Shown here: piece by piece, positions 1-9,270 of the stretch
Position numbering within the stretch: position 1 is the first letter of the stretch
How the letters are laid out: each line of letters begins with the position of its first letter
From: Acidobacteriaceae bacterium
GTDB taxonomy: Bacteria; Acidobacteriota; Terriglobia; Terriglobales; Acidobacteriaceae
Reading direction: 5' to 3'
DNA length: 32,063 nt
Assembly (NCBI GenBank): GCA_003151985.1
Contig: PLZC01000062.1
Coordinates: forward strand, 1-32,063
Program-made: the position numbers and the translations under genes
The notes under the pieces: generated by a model
What the model was told of the DNA's origin: nothing
The model's input: only the letters and a program-made list of their open reading frames with translations
Databases searched by the model: none

Positions 1-964
1 TGCCCCACTCGTAGAAGGCGGCCTGGGCGCCGCGCCAGTTGTTGTAATCACTTTCATTGGAGTCAAAGAGAATGTTCTGGGACCGATTTCCTAGAAAACC
101 TATGCCGCCGTTGTAACTGGCAATGGAATTCTGCACCGTGACATTGCTGGAAGAGAAGATTCCCAAGCCGCCCCAGTTGTTCCAGACCGCTTCCACCGAA
201 TCGACAAGTACATTCGAACTACTGGATACAATCGCGCTGGCGGTGTTGATGCAGTTTTTCGCAAGGGCAAGCACCAGGCCGCGGAGAACAACATTGCTGC
301 GTCCCGACACATTCAAAGTTCGCGGGCGCATTGCAGCCTCTACAACTGCCGTCTGCATATTTGTGCCGGCTGCGGGCCGGACGTGAATCACGTAGGAGGC
401 TTCGTTCACCGAGAAAGTGCCTGGGCGCAAGTCAGTGTAGGCCATCACCTGTGTGAGCGGAATGCTGTTCACCATCACCATCTCGGTCCGCAAGGCAATG
501 GAGTTGAAGTTCGTCGGCCAGCCGGCGGGAATGGCGCATTGTCCGAAGTTGTGGGACCATGTGGTCGTGTAGATGGAGGGGTTTCCGGGGTCCGCGGTCC
601 AGTTTCCCAGAATGTCAGAACCGGTAATGACAGCCGTGCCCGCCGTTGCCGCCTCCACGGTCAAGGGAACCGTCGTCTGCCCCGAGATGCGCCCAATGTT
701 CACCGATTCGCGATAGACGCCTGGATTGATGACGACTTTTGTTCCGATCTTATTTAGATTTTCGGCATTGGCCTTGTTTACGGCGGCTTGGATCGTCTTC
801 AAGGGAGCAAGAATCGTACCGGAGGCAGTGTTGGAGCCCGTCTGGGCATCGACATAGATCGAGACGGTCTGATTCTCAATTACGTTTGACTGGGGGTGTG
901 CGCGTGCCCCGGCCATGGCCAGGATCGCAAGACAGGGAACAAGACAAGATTTCACCAGATGCAT
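1..964 (-). CDS. Secreted right-handed parallel beta-helix / DUF1565-like protein, C-terminally truncated by the window edge
   Basis: Reverse-strand open frame from ATG at 964 to the window edge (absent from the ORF track because no stop is in the window): MHLVKSCLVPCLAILAMAGARAHPQSNVIENQTVSIYVDAQTGSNTASGTILAPLKTIQAAVNKANAENLNKIGTKVVINPGVYRESVNI..., signal peptide followed by repeated 'SSNVLVDSVEAVWNNWGGLGIFSSSNVTVQNS'-type rungs. Confidence 0.8.
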   Translation of the reverse strand, partial: MHLVKSCLVPCLAILAMAGARAHPQSNVIENQTVSIYVDAQTGSNTASGTILAPLKTIQAAVNKANAENLNKIGTKVVINPGVYRESVNIGRISGQTTVPLTVEAATAGTAVITGSDILGNWTADPGNPSIYTTTWSHNFGQCAIPAGWPTNFNSIALRTEMVMVNSIPLTQVMAYTDLRPGTFSVNEASYVIHVRPAAGTNMQTAVVEAAMRPRTLNVSGRSNVVLRGLVLALAKNCINTASAIVSSSSNVLVDSVEAVWNNWGGLGIFSSSNVTVQNSIASYNGGIGFLGNRSQNILFDSNESDYNNWRGAQAAFYEWG

Positions 965-1071
965 AAAAAGGGCCTCTCTCTGAGAATTGAATGGATGAAT
1001 AAAACGGTTGCACGTTCAAGGTGGCCGATTAGAGCCATTGCGGGCCGGAATACCCAATACGGGCGTGGCTT

Positions 1072-1097
1072 TCAGAAAGTAAGTGCTTACTTTCTGA
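1072..1097. promoter_or_regulatory. Perfect 12+2+12 bp palindrome, candidate repressor operator
   Basis: TCAGAAAGTAAG TG CTTACTTTCTGA; lies about 110-135 bp upstream of the start of the reverse-strand beta-helix gene. Confidence 0.55.
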
Positions 1098-1333
1098 CTT
1101 TTGACGCAGCGCCCGGCCTCTTTAACATAATTCTGGCTAACTTAGCAATTCAAAATGAGACAATCTGACAAACAAAAAAAGAATAGGCCCCAGCCTAGGG
1201 CGTGATCCCGGCCTCGAACTTGACATTCGTCAATCTTGGGTTGGATTTCTTTCAACTGCTTGAAACCATCATGGGCAAAGGCAGTTCCAACACAGGTTCA
1301 CGGCAGCCTGAAGCAGGCTCGTGAAGGCACTCT

Positions 1334-1474
1334 CTTAGAGCATTTCTCATGTTGGTGTAGAGCGGCTTTGAAAGGGCACGGCTTCAGCCGTGCCGCAAGA
1401 TCCGGAAAATAAGCTTAGGGCTTTAGCCCCGGAGGGAATATTGCACTCTACACCATCAAGAGGGATGCTCTAAG
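1334..1474. repeat. MITE-like intergenic element with 29-bp imperfect terminal inverted repeats and two internal hairpins
   Basis: Left end CTTAGAGCATTTCTCATGTTGGTGTAGAG (1334-1362); right end CTCTACACCATCAAGAGGGATGCTCTAAG (1446-1474), reverse complement matches 25/29. Internal GGCACGGCTTCAGCCGTGCC and GGGCTTTAGCCC hairpins. Confidence 0.7.
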
Positions 1475-1568
1475 TGTTCCCATGTAGGCGCTATAGGAGA
1501 GATAGATGCAGATAGAACGGACCCTTGCGGTAAGGATTCACCGGGCGATTCCCTAATATCCACCTAAC

Positions 1569-2558
1569 TCATAGGGTGGACTCGCTAAGTACCTCGGCCA
1601 ATAGTTCGGGCGCAACGTTGCCGCCACTGACCACAGCCACAGCCTTCGTGTAAGCCGGCAACTGATCCGCATGGAAGAGCAACGCAGCCACTGACACCGC
1701 GCCGCTGGGCTCGGGGACAAGCCGCGCAGTTGCCACGATTGCCCGCATGGCAGCGCGAATCTCCGCTTCAGTGACAGTGATAATGCCGTCAACAAATGCC
1801 TGGATATGGGCAAAGTTGCGCTCGCCGACACTCTGCGTGCGCAGGCCATCGGCAATAGTCCGGCTGGTTAGCTCAGCCCCCCAGGTGACGATCTTGCCGG
1901 TGCGAAAGCTCTCCGCCGTGTCGCCGGCCAGTTCCGGCTCTACGCCGAAGACCTTGGCCTGGGGCCGCAACTGTTTTACAGCCGCAGCCACGCCGCTCAG
2001 CAGCCCGCCGCCGGAGACGGGCGAAAGCACCAGGTCCACATCCGGCAGGGCCTCGACAATCTCCAGACCGCAGGTTGCCTGTCCGGCGATGATCTGCTCG
2101 TCGTCATAAGGCGGAATCACGACGTAGCCATGCTCGCGAACAAGCTGCTCGGCCACGGCCAGCCGCTCACTGGAAGCCAGGCCCACGTCAACCACTTCGG
2201 CCCCCAGGGCCAGCGTAGCCGCGCGCTTGATTGCCGGAGCATTTGAAGGCATCACGATCACCGCCTTTGCCCCGACCACGCGAGCCGCGTAAGCCACGCC
2301 CTGGGCATGATTGCCGCTCGAATAGGTGATGACGCCGCTGGCGATTTCTTCCCGGGTGAGCTGGAGAATCTTGTTCGCCGCGCCGCGAATCTTGAAGGCG
2401 CCGATGGGCTGCAGGCTCTCGGCCTTGAGCCACACTTGGCCCGCGACGCCGGGAAATGGCGCGCGAACCAGCGGGGTCTTCACGGCGACATTGGCAATGC
2501 GCTCGGCCGCGGCGCGGATGGCTTCAAGGGTGACAAGCGGATAGGACTGTGTGCTCAT
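1569..2558 (-). CDS. PLP-dependent threonine/serine dehydratase (fold-type II)
   Basis: 'GAFKIRGAANKILQL' (PLP lysine), 'SSGNHAQGVAYAA', 'SPVSGGGLLSGVAAAVK'. Start at MSTQSYPL (2558) preferred over the 2606 start in the ORF track; ATGA overlap with the upstream gene. Confidence 0.88.
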   Translation of the reverse strand: MSTQSYPLVTLEAIRAAAERIANVAVKTPLVRAPFPGVAGQVWLKAESLQPIGAFKIRGAANKILQLTREEIASGVITYSSGNHAQGVAYAARVVGAKAVIVMPSNAPAIKRAATLALGAEVVDVGLASSERLAVAEQLVREHGYVVIPPYDDEQIIAGQATCGLEIVEALPDVDLVLSPVSGGGLLSGVAAAVKQLRPQAKVFGVEPELAGDTAESFRTGKIVTWGAELTSRTIADGLRTQSVGERNFAHIQAFVDGIITVTEAEIRAAMRAIVATARLVPEPSGAVSVAALLFHADQLPAYTKAVAVVSGGNVAPELLAEVLSESTL

Positions 2559-3049
2559 GGCAGGTACTTCTCCGGGATGGGTACTGCGGGGGTCTCCGCC
2601 TGCCAAAGCACTGCGAGGACGCGCCAGCTCTGCCCGTCAAAAATGGCCTGGATGCTGTTGATGCCTCGTGTGGTGGCCTTTCCATCGGCCGTGGGGCGGA
2701 TTTCGTAGGTGTTCCACAGATGTGCGATGCGGCCGAAGGTCTCGGTCTTAACTTTGACCTGGCGCTCAAACAGAACCGTGCCGCCGCGCTTGTTCATGGC
2801 GACGATCCAGTCGTCGAGGGTGAAGATGCGGCGCTCTTCACCAACCACGAGCACAAGCCGCACTTCGGGAATCATGAGATTTCGCAGGCACGTGCGGTCC
2901 TTGTCGCCCGGACCGCTGATGGCGTCGTCGAGCGCTGCGGGTAGCTGGTCCAGTGTGGCCGAGGGCAAGCAGGCGGGGGCGGTGGCCTTCGCTTGTGGAG
3001 TAAGCAGCAACAGCGCGGATAGAGCTAGAAAAACGATCGAGCGAGACAT
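2555..3049 (-). CDS. Small secreted protein of unknown function, possibly SnoaL/NTF2-like
   Basis: Signal peptide MSRSIVFLALSALLLLTPQAKA; 'DDWIVAMNKRGGTVLFERQVKVKTETFGRIAHLWNTYEIRPTADGKATTRGINSIQAIFDGQSWRVLAVLWQAE'; 4-bp overlap with the dehydratase gene. Confidence 0.65.
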   Translation of the reverse strand: MSRSIVFLALSALLLLTPQAKATAPACLPSATLDQLPAALDDAISGPGDKDRTCLRNLMIPEVRLVLVVGEERRIFTLDDWIVAMNKRGGTVLFERQVKVKTETFGRIAHLWNTYEIRPTADGKATTRGINSIQAIFDGQSWRVLAVLWQAETPAVPIPEKYLP

Positions 3050-3134
3050 AGGGGGATTCTACAGAATGGCGGCGGGTTCGCCTGCAAAATGAATAAGCGG
3101 CAGAATTAAATTCCTCTGATGGGCCTTTCATTCT

Positions 3135-3404
3135 CTATGAATACCTGATGCGGTCGTCTTCGTAGAAGCTCTCCCGCTCCGTTGCCTCTGCGGGAAGGAT
3201 CGGCAAACGCTCCGATCCCGAAGTCATGACCTTCATCATCCTTTCCACATCGCTGGGTGTTAATCTCCCCGAACCGGGTGCGTAGAGTGGGAGAACCTCA
3301 CGCAGAAACTCACTTGCGTATTGCTCTGGCGAAATGCTCTCACGGTCAGCCAGAGCCTTCAGGCGGGCTTCGGTCTCCGTGTCAAGCTCAACCAAAATCG
3401 TCAT
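3135..3404 (-). CDS. Small antitoxin-like (ribbon-helix-helix-like) protein, no adjacent toxin
   Basis: 89 aa: MTILVELDTETEARLKALADRESISPEQYASEFLREVL..., RHH-style N-terminus. Confidence 0.5.
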   Translation of the reverse strand: MTILVELDTETEARLKALADRESISPEQYASEFLREVLPLYAPGSGRLTPSDVERMMKVMTSGSERLPILPAEATERESFYEDDRIRYS

Positions 3405-3531
3405 GGCAACCTCCCAGTGCTTCTATCATCTCTTTAGAATTGCGGGAAATAGTAATCTTGGCTTGGAATCTGGCGCAAACATCGAGGGGAAAACGACATA
3501 AAGGGCCCAGCGACGACGAAAAGCAACCGCA

Positions 3532-3565
3532 GATCCTTCGACTCGCTGCGCTCGCTCAGGATGAC
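3532..3565. repeat. 'SERSESKDL'-type short dispersed palindromic repeat
   Basis: GATCCTTCGACTCGCTGCGCTCGCTCAGGATGAC; imperfect palindrome whose reverse frame reads VILSERSESKDL. Confidence 0.7.
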
Positions 3566-3669
3566 AACTCTTGGTTGAGTTGGAAGCATCACCGGGACAC
3601 GAAACAAGCGGCGAAAGTTAGGATACTCACACCGCTTGGCTTGATGAAATTGCTGCGTCCTGCAACCGC

Positions 3670-5325
3670 TCAAATCTCCAGAATAATCGGCATAATCATA
3701 GGCCGCCGCCCGGTAGTCTTTTGGATCAGGCGCTTCAACTCGACGCGCACCTTCTCCTTCACCATGCCGTAGTCTGTCTTTTCCTCGCCGCTCAACCCGT
3801 CCAGCGTTTTCAGGACAGCTTCGCGCGCCTGGTCGGTAATGTCCGCGCCGCCAAAGCCGCGCATCACCACCTCTGGCGAGCGCTCCACCTTGCCCGTGCG
3901 CTTGTTGATAGCCAGCACGGCCAGCACGATTCCGTCTTCCGAGAGGATGCGCCGGTCGCGGATGACCAGGTCTTCCACCACGTCGATCGACGAACCGGAA
4001 TCGATGAGAATGCGCCCTGCGGTTACCTTGTCTTTCTTGCGCGCGTCGTTCTTGTCGAGTTCCAGAACATCGCCGTCTTCAATCACAATCGAGTGCTCCA
4101 CAGCTCCGGTTTCCATCGCCAGTCCGGCGTGGCGAACCAGAAGGCGGTAGTCGCCGTGGACAGGAATGAAATATTTGGGCCGCACCAGGTTGATGAGCAA
4201 GCGCATCTCTTCCTGGCTGCCGTGGCCGCTTACGTGAATCAGGCCATTCGAGCCGTCGTCGCAGATGACGTTGGCGTCGCGGCGATAAAGGTGGTCGATC
4301 ACGCGGAAAATACTCTTTTCGTTGCCGGGAATGATGCGTGAACTGAGGATTACGGTGTCGCCGGGATCGATTTTGGCATGCTTGTGGTTGTCCACCGCGG
4401 CGCGGCTCAGCGCGCTCATCGGCTCGCCCTGGGTGCCGCTGATAAGGATGAGCAACTGCTCCGGCGAGAAGTCGCGCATCTGGCCGGGATTGATGACCAG
4501 CCCCTGTGGAATCTCGATGTAGCCCAGGTCCTGCGCGATCTCCGAACTCTCCATCATCGAGCGGCCGATAATGGCAACTTTGCGCGCGTGCTTGCGCGCC
4601 AGCTCCAGAGCAATCCGGATCCGGTAGATGGATGAAGAGAAGCAACTGAAGAACAGCTTCTTTTTCGCCTGCGAAAAAACCTCATCCAGGCGGGGAATTA
4701 CCGCCCGTTCGCCCGGCGTGTAGCCAGAGCGTTCAACATTGGTCGAATCCTGCAGCAAGGCCAGCACGCCGCGCTTGCCATATTCGGCAAATGTGTGCAG
4801 ATCGAAGGCCTTGTCATCGAGCGGCGCCAGGTCGATTTTGAAGTCGCCGGTATGGATGACGATTCCCACCGGGGTCTCAATGGCCAAAGCCACGCAGTCC
4901 ACCAGCGAGTGAGTCACGCGGATCGGCTCAATGGTGAACGGCCCGATAGTGAACTTCTGCTTGGGTGCGATTTCGATCAGGGTAGTTTCATCCAGCAGAT
5001 GATTCTCTTCCAGATTGCCCTCGACATAAGCCAGCGTGAACTCGGTGCCGTAGACCGGAACCTTGAGCTCGCTTAGGAACCAGGGCAGGCCGCCGATGTG
5101 GTCCTGGTGGCCGTGCGTGAGGATGATCGCCCGAACGTGGGCCTTGTTTTCGATCAGGTAGGTGATATCGGGAACTACGATATCTACGCCAAGTAACTCC
5201 GACTCGGGAAACATCAGCCCGGCGTCGATCACGATAATGTCGTCTTCCCAGCGCAGCGCAAGGCAGTTCATTCCAAACTCGCCCAACCCGCCGAGGGGGA
5301 TAATTTTCAGTTTTTTCGTTTGCAT
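3670..5325 (-). CDS. rnj: Ribonuclease J
   Basis: 551 aa: MQTKKLKIIPLGGLGEFGMNCLAL..., metallo-beta-lactamase motif 'LTHGHQDHIGGLPWF', beta-CASP 'HVSGHGSQEEMRLLINLVRPKYFIPVHGDYR'. Confidence 0.95.
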   Translation of the reverse strand: MQTKKLKIIPLGGLGEFGMNCLALRWEDDIIVIDAGLMFPESELLGVDIVVPDITYLIENKAHVRAIILTHGHQDHIGGLPWFLSELKVPVYGTEFTLAYVEGNLEENHLLDETTLIEIAPKQKFTIGPFTIEPIRVTHSLVDCVALAIETPVGIVIHTGDFKIDLAPLDDKAFDLHTFAEYGKRGVLALLQDSTNVERSGYTPGERAVIPRLDEVFSQAKKKLFFSCFSSSIYRIRIALELARKHARKVAIIGRSMMESSEIAQDLGYIEIPQGLVINPGQMRDFSPEQLLILISGTQGEPMSALSRAAVDNHKHAKIDPGDTVILSSRIIPGNEKSIFRVIDHLYRRDANVICDDGSNGLIHVSGHGSQEEMRLLINLVRPKYFIPVHGDYRLLVRHAGLAMETGAVEHSIVIEDGDVLELDKNDARKKDKVTAGRILIDSGSSIDVVEDLVIRDRRILSEDGIVLAVLAINKRTGKVERSPEVVMRGFGGADITDQAREAVLKTLDGLSGEEKTDYGMVKEKVRVELKRLIQKTTGRRPMIMPIILEI

Positions 5326-5489
5326 CGGTCAGTTCTGATGCTAACACCAGTGGGATGAGCCCTGATGCTCAGAATGAACCAGTGCATGAGCGTCCCAATT
5401 GCCGGAAGTGCTATAAAGGTCCATCGCAAAAACCGCAGCGCGGCCCAACGCCAAACGGGAAACCCCGGATTGGCGAAAGGTTGACGGTG

Positions 5490-5648
5490 CGCGTCGTTGT
5501 TTCAAAGAGTGAAACAGGCGGTTGCCTTGAGGCGAGCGCGGCTCGCGCGGCGAGTTATTCCATTCGCGAGTTCAGCCAACGCCGGGCAAGCCAAAAGAAC
5601 ATTGATTGTGATGCGGCCAATTCGCCCGAGGCGCGGCTGGCATTTTAA
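5490..5648 (+). pseudogene. Degenerate 3' remnant of a GH2-family gene related to the intact downstream gene
   Basis: DNA ATTGATTGTGATGCGGCCAATTCGCCCGAGGCGCGGCTGGCATTTTAA parallels the intact gene's end GTGATTGTGAATGCGGCCAATGCGCCGGAAACACAATTGGCATTCTGA; peptide (D/N)AANSPEARLAF* versus NAANAPETQLAF*, with a 1-nt deletion breaking the upstream frame. Left boundary uncertain. Confidence 0.65.
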
Positions 5649-5687
5649 GACAAGCGACAACTAACTGGGTCAAGTAAGGGAGAAGTT

Positions 5688-8600
5688 ATGCGGTATAGGA
5701 CACTGGTAATTCTGCTTGCGATCGTCACTCTCTGCTTTAGCGCGGGATTGACTGCGATTGGCGAAAAGCCCGCACGCGCGCTTGGATCGAAAGGCGGCGT
5801 CGCGGCGGCCGTCGATGTGCCACTCGACGGCAACGACTGGCGCATGGGTTCGTTTGAGTTTGATGCGGGCGTCAAAGCCGGGGCTGATTCGGAAAGCTTC
5901 AACGAAAGCGCATTCCGCACGGTGACGGTCCCCGGCGACACGCAAATGCAGGCCGGTTTCACCGGTGTCGAGCGATGGTTTGAGACCAAAGACCTGATCG
6001 CGGTAAACGCGCACGAATGGTGGTACAGAAAACATTTCCATGCCGGGCCGAAGGTCGCGGGTACGCTGACCCAACTCATCTTCGATGGATCGGATTACTT
6101 CACCACCGTGTGGCTTAATGGGCAGCTCCTGGGCACGCACGAAGGGACATACACTGGGTTCGCCTTCGACGTGAGCAAGCAACTGCGATTCGGCGCAGAC
6201 AACATACTTGCGGTTCAGATTACTCACCCCTGGGTGCCGAAAAACGGGCGCAGCCTGCTCGAGTACCTGAACGGCGACTTCACCATGGCATACCCGGGAA
6301 GCGATGTTGTGCTCAAAAAGCCGCCGTACTTTATCGACATGAGCTGGGATGCGCTGCCCGCCCAGGGCAATGCCGCATATGTAATGGGTATCTGGAGAAG
6401 CGTCCACTTGCGCACATCGAGCCCGGTGACCATCGACGATCTCTACGTAGAAACCAAATCCATCGCAGCGGACGGAAGCGCGACTCTGCACATTGGCGTC
6501 ACGCTCAAGAATGCCGGCCCGGACACCGCTTCAAAAACAGTAACGCTGCGCCTCAAGCCCGACAACTTTGATGGCGTCGCGCAAGACCTGCCCCCGCTTG
6601 TGCTCACCGCCGCTCCGGGAGAATCCAAGGCAGAGGCCGAGGTACATGTGCCGCAAGCCAAGCTATGGTGGAGCTGGGACAAGGGTCCGCAGAATCTCTA
6701 TCGACTTGAGGCCTCGACGGCTGCCGGTAAGGGCCAGTGGGGCGACCAGCGCTCGGTCGTCTTCGGCATTCGCACCATTACGCGCGACCCGGACATGGCC
6801 TATCGGCTGAACGGCAAAAAGATGTTCATGAAAGCCTCTTGGTTTTCGATGGAAGATTTCTATCGTTCCACGCCAACCGCCGAGAGCTACGAGCGGGATC
6901 TGCGGTTGTTTCGCGACGGCAACTTCAATATGCTGGTCAACTTTACGGTGGTTGAAAAGCCGGAATTCTACGATCTGTGCGACCGCCTGGGAATCCTGGA
7001 TGTAGTCGAGCTTCCCTTCGAGCAGTTCGGTCCACAACAGATTTTGGGAATGGACAACCCGCGCCGAGAACCCTACATGAAGCAGGCCACGTCGCAGGTC
7101 CGCCAAATCATCACCGCTCTGCGCAATCACCCCTCCGTCGTGGAGTGGGCGCCCCTGGCCGAGGCGCATGAAAAGGCCGGCGAGTGGAGCAACGGCGTTG
7201 ACCAGAAGGGCTATGACGATTTCATCGCGCAGATGAAAGCCATTGTTACCGAGCTTGCCCCGGACAGCGTCTTTCACCCCAGCCTGTGCGACCTGGGCGA
7301 GCAACACTTTTGGACCGCCGCAGCCGGAATGCTCTGGGCGGGAGAGAGCTATGCGGACCTCTTCGACGCAAAGACAGGCTTTGTTTCGGAGTATGGCGGC
7401 ATCTCTTTGTCTTCCTATGAAAATTTGGGCAAGTACCTGACTCCCGCGCAGCAGTGGGGAACAAACGCCGGTTTGCCGCAGTGGTTCAATCTGCCTGTGG
7501 ATACGGCGGCGTACGCATACCTCACCAGCTTCGATAGCAACGGCTTGTACAGCATGTTCTATCGCACCAAGCATTTTATCGATAGCGATCCGCGCTCCGC
7601 GGCAGAGCTTGTAAGCGATACGCAGCTTTACCAGGGGTTCGTGCTCAACTACGCTGCGCAGGCGTTTCGGCGCAAGAAATACGATCCGGTCAACGGCATT
7701 CGCTCATGGAATTTCATGGAACTCGGGCCGGGCTTCCGCTTCGGCGTTGTGGACTACGACCGTGTACCCAAGACGGCCTACTGGATGATGAAGCGGGCGC
7801 AGGCGCCGGTTGCGCTCAGCTTTGCTTACAAGGAATCGCTCGATTCTGAATTGGCGGGGAGCAAATGGTCCGCGCCCGTTTGGCTCATCAACGATACAGA
7901 CCTCGAGGTTCGCGGCACGGTGCATGCGTCGCTGATTGCGCTGGATGGCAAGAAGGTAGCCGCCGCCGATTTTCCCGCCTCAATCGCCGCCGATGGCAAG
8001 GGTTCGGTTGGGGACTTCTCCCTGACCTTGCCCGAGGCGACTGGCGTCTATGTGTTGCGGGCTTCGCTCAGCGGCGCGGACGGCGCAGAGTTGGCCTCGG
8101 AAACTTCCTTCATCAAGGTCGTGCCGTCCGCCTTCAAAGGCGCGCATCGTGTCTTGCTCATCGCGCAGTCCAAGTTCGGTTCGCCCATCGCCGCCATGTT
8201 GCGCGCCATGGGCCTGGACGTCGATGTGTACGACGAAAACTCGCTCGATGAAATGGGCCGCGAACTTGTCGACGGGCCAACGCTGCGAACCAAGTACGAC
8301 GTGATCTGGCTGGGATGCTTTGAGTCATTGGCGAAGGTGCTGCCGGCGGAGACCGGAAAAGCGATCGTGGACGCCGTGAAGGCCGGCTCCGGGTTCATTC
8401 ATACGGGCGGAGACGGCAGCTATCACGGCGGGCTTGGCCATGCAGCAGTGATCGAAGCCACCGCGCTGGACGCGCTTCTCCCAGTGGAAATTCAAGGCCA
8501 CGCGGACCTGATTTTTGGGCCGCACGGAATGGACGACTCCCTGCCGACTCAGAACATGATTCACGAGATTGCCGCGGGAAGCGATGCCGCAGCGTCCGGT

Positions 8601-9251
8601 GTTTCGGCGGAGGACCTTGAACTCCTTCGTCACTACGGACTGCTCGGCTTCAACCAGGTAGCCGCACGGTCAGGGTCGCATAACGTACTGACCATCGCCG
8701 GACAACCGCTTATGGTTACAGGCACAGCAGGCACAGGCAAGACAATTGCCTTTACCGGCTTCACACTGCCGGTGAGCGTCGCCAGCGCTATGCCGATCGA
8801 TCAATACCTGGTCGCCGAGCCCCAAGGGCGCGCCCTTTTCGTGCTGTACGCGGATATGCTCGCCAACGTGATGCCGGGCGGCCAGCAGCGTACTACTGAC
8901 CTGCTCTCAGTACACGAGAAGCCGCTCTTTCAGACTCTCAAGGAGCAGCCGAAGACGGAGCTTGCCGTTACCAAGGTGGAATCGGCGCCCGCCGCCGGGT
9001 CCGCCGCCCACACAAAGGTTCGCATCTCGAACAAGGGAAGTTACGCGCATCTGGTTCACATGAGATTCGAATGGCCGGGCGCCGGCATCAAGCCTTTCCT
9101 GGCAGAGCTGAGCGATAACGACTTCGAACTGTTGCCCAACGAGTCCAGAGAAATTGAACTCACCTGGCGGACCTCAACCACAACCGCGCACGCTAACGGA
9201 ACAGTGATTGTGAATGCGGCCAATGCGCCGGAAACACAATTGGCATTCTGA
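5688..9251 (+). CDS. Large secreted GH2-family glycosidase-like protein with a C-terminal GATase1/ThuA-like domain
   Basis: Signal peptide; GH2 sugar-binding, Ig-like and barrel regions ('YFTTVWLNGQLLGTHEGTYTGFAFDVS', 'RNHPSVVEWAPLAEAHE', 'GFVSEYGG'), then 'HRVLLIAQSKFGSPIAAMLRAMGLDVDVYDENSLDEMG...YDVIWLGCFESLAKVLPAETGKAIVDAVKAGSGFIHTGGDGSYHGG'. Confidence 0.85.
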   Translation: MRYRTLVILLAIVTLCFSAGLTAIGEKPARALGSKGGVAAAVDVPLDGNDWRMGSFEFDAGVKAGADSESFNESAFRTVTVPGDTQMQAGFTGVERWFETKDLIAVNAHEWWYRKHFHAGPKVAGTLTQLIFDGSDYFTTVWLNGQLLGTHEGTYTGFAFDVSKQLRFGADNILAVQITHPWVPKNGRSLLEYLNGDFTMAYPGSDVVLKKPPYFIDMSWDALPAQGNAAYVMGIWRSVHLRTSSPVTIDDLYVETKSIAADGSATLHIGVTLKNAGPDTASKTVTLRLKPDNFDGVAQDLPPLVLTAAPGESKAEAEVHVPQAKLWWSWDKGPQNLYRLEASTAAGKGQWGDQRSVVFGIRTITRDPDMAYRLNGKKMFMKASWFSMEDFYRSTPTAESYERDLRLFRDGNFNMLVNFTVVEKPEFYDLCDRLGILDVVELPFEQFGPQQILGMDNPRREPYMKQATSQVRQIITALRNHPSVVEWAPLAEAHEKAGEWSNGVDQKGYDDFIAQMKAIVTELAPDSVFHPSLCDLGEQHFWTAAAGMLWAGESYADLFDAKTGFVSEYGGISLSSYENLGKYLTPAQQWGTNAGLPQWFNLPVDTAAYAYLTSFDSNGLYSMFYRTKHFIDSDPRSAAELVSDTQLYQGFVLNYAAQAFRRKKYDPVNGIRSWNFMELGPGFRFGVVDYDRVPKTAYWMMKRAQAPVALSFAYKESLDSELAGSKWSAPVWLINDTDLEVRGTVHASLIALDGKKVAAADFPASIAADGKGSVGDFSLTLPEATGVYVLRASLSGADGAELASETSFIKVVPSAFKGAHRVLLIAQSKFGSPIAAMLRAMGLDVDVYDENSLDEMGRELVDGPTLRTKYDVIWLGCFESLAKVLPAETGKAIVDAVKAGSGFIHTGGDGSYHGGLGHAAVIEATALDALLPVEIQGHADLIFGPHGMDDSLPTQNMIHEIAAGSDAAASGVSAEDLELLRHYGLLGFNQVAARSGSHNVLTIAGQPLMVTGTAGTGKTIAFTGFTLPVSVASAMPIDQYLVAEPQGRALFVLYADMLANVMPGGQQRTTDLLSVHEKPLFQTLKEQPKTELAVTKVESAPAAGSAAHTKVRISNKGSYAHLVHMRFEWPGAGIKPFLAELSDNDFELLPNESREIELTWRTSTTTAHANGTVIVNAANAPETQLAF

Positions 9252-9270
9252 AGGCCTCGAAATTGATGCT

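Noticed and set aside
3135-3404. Toxin-antitoxin module
   Set aside because: Only an antitoxin-like protein is visible; neighbours are a secreted protein and RNase J, with no toxin candidate.
3434-3673. 79-aa reverse ORF containing VILSERSESKDL
   Set aside because: Translation of a dispersed palindromic repeat, not a real gene.
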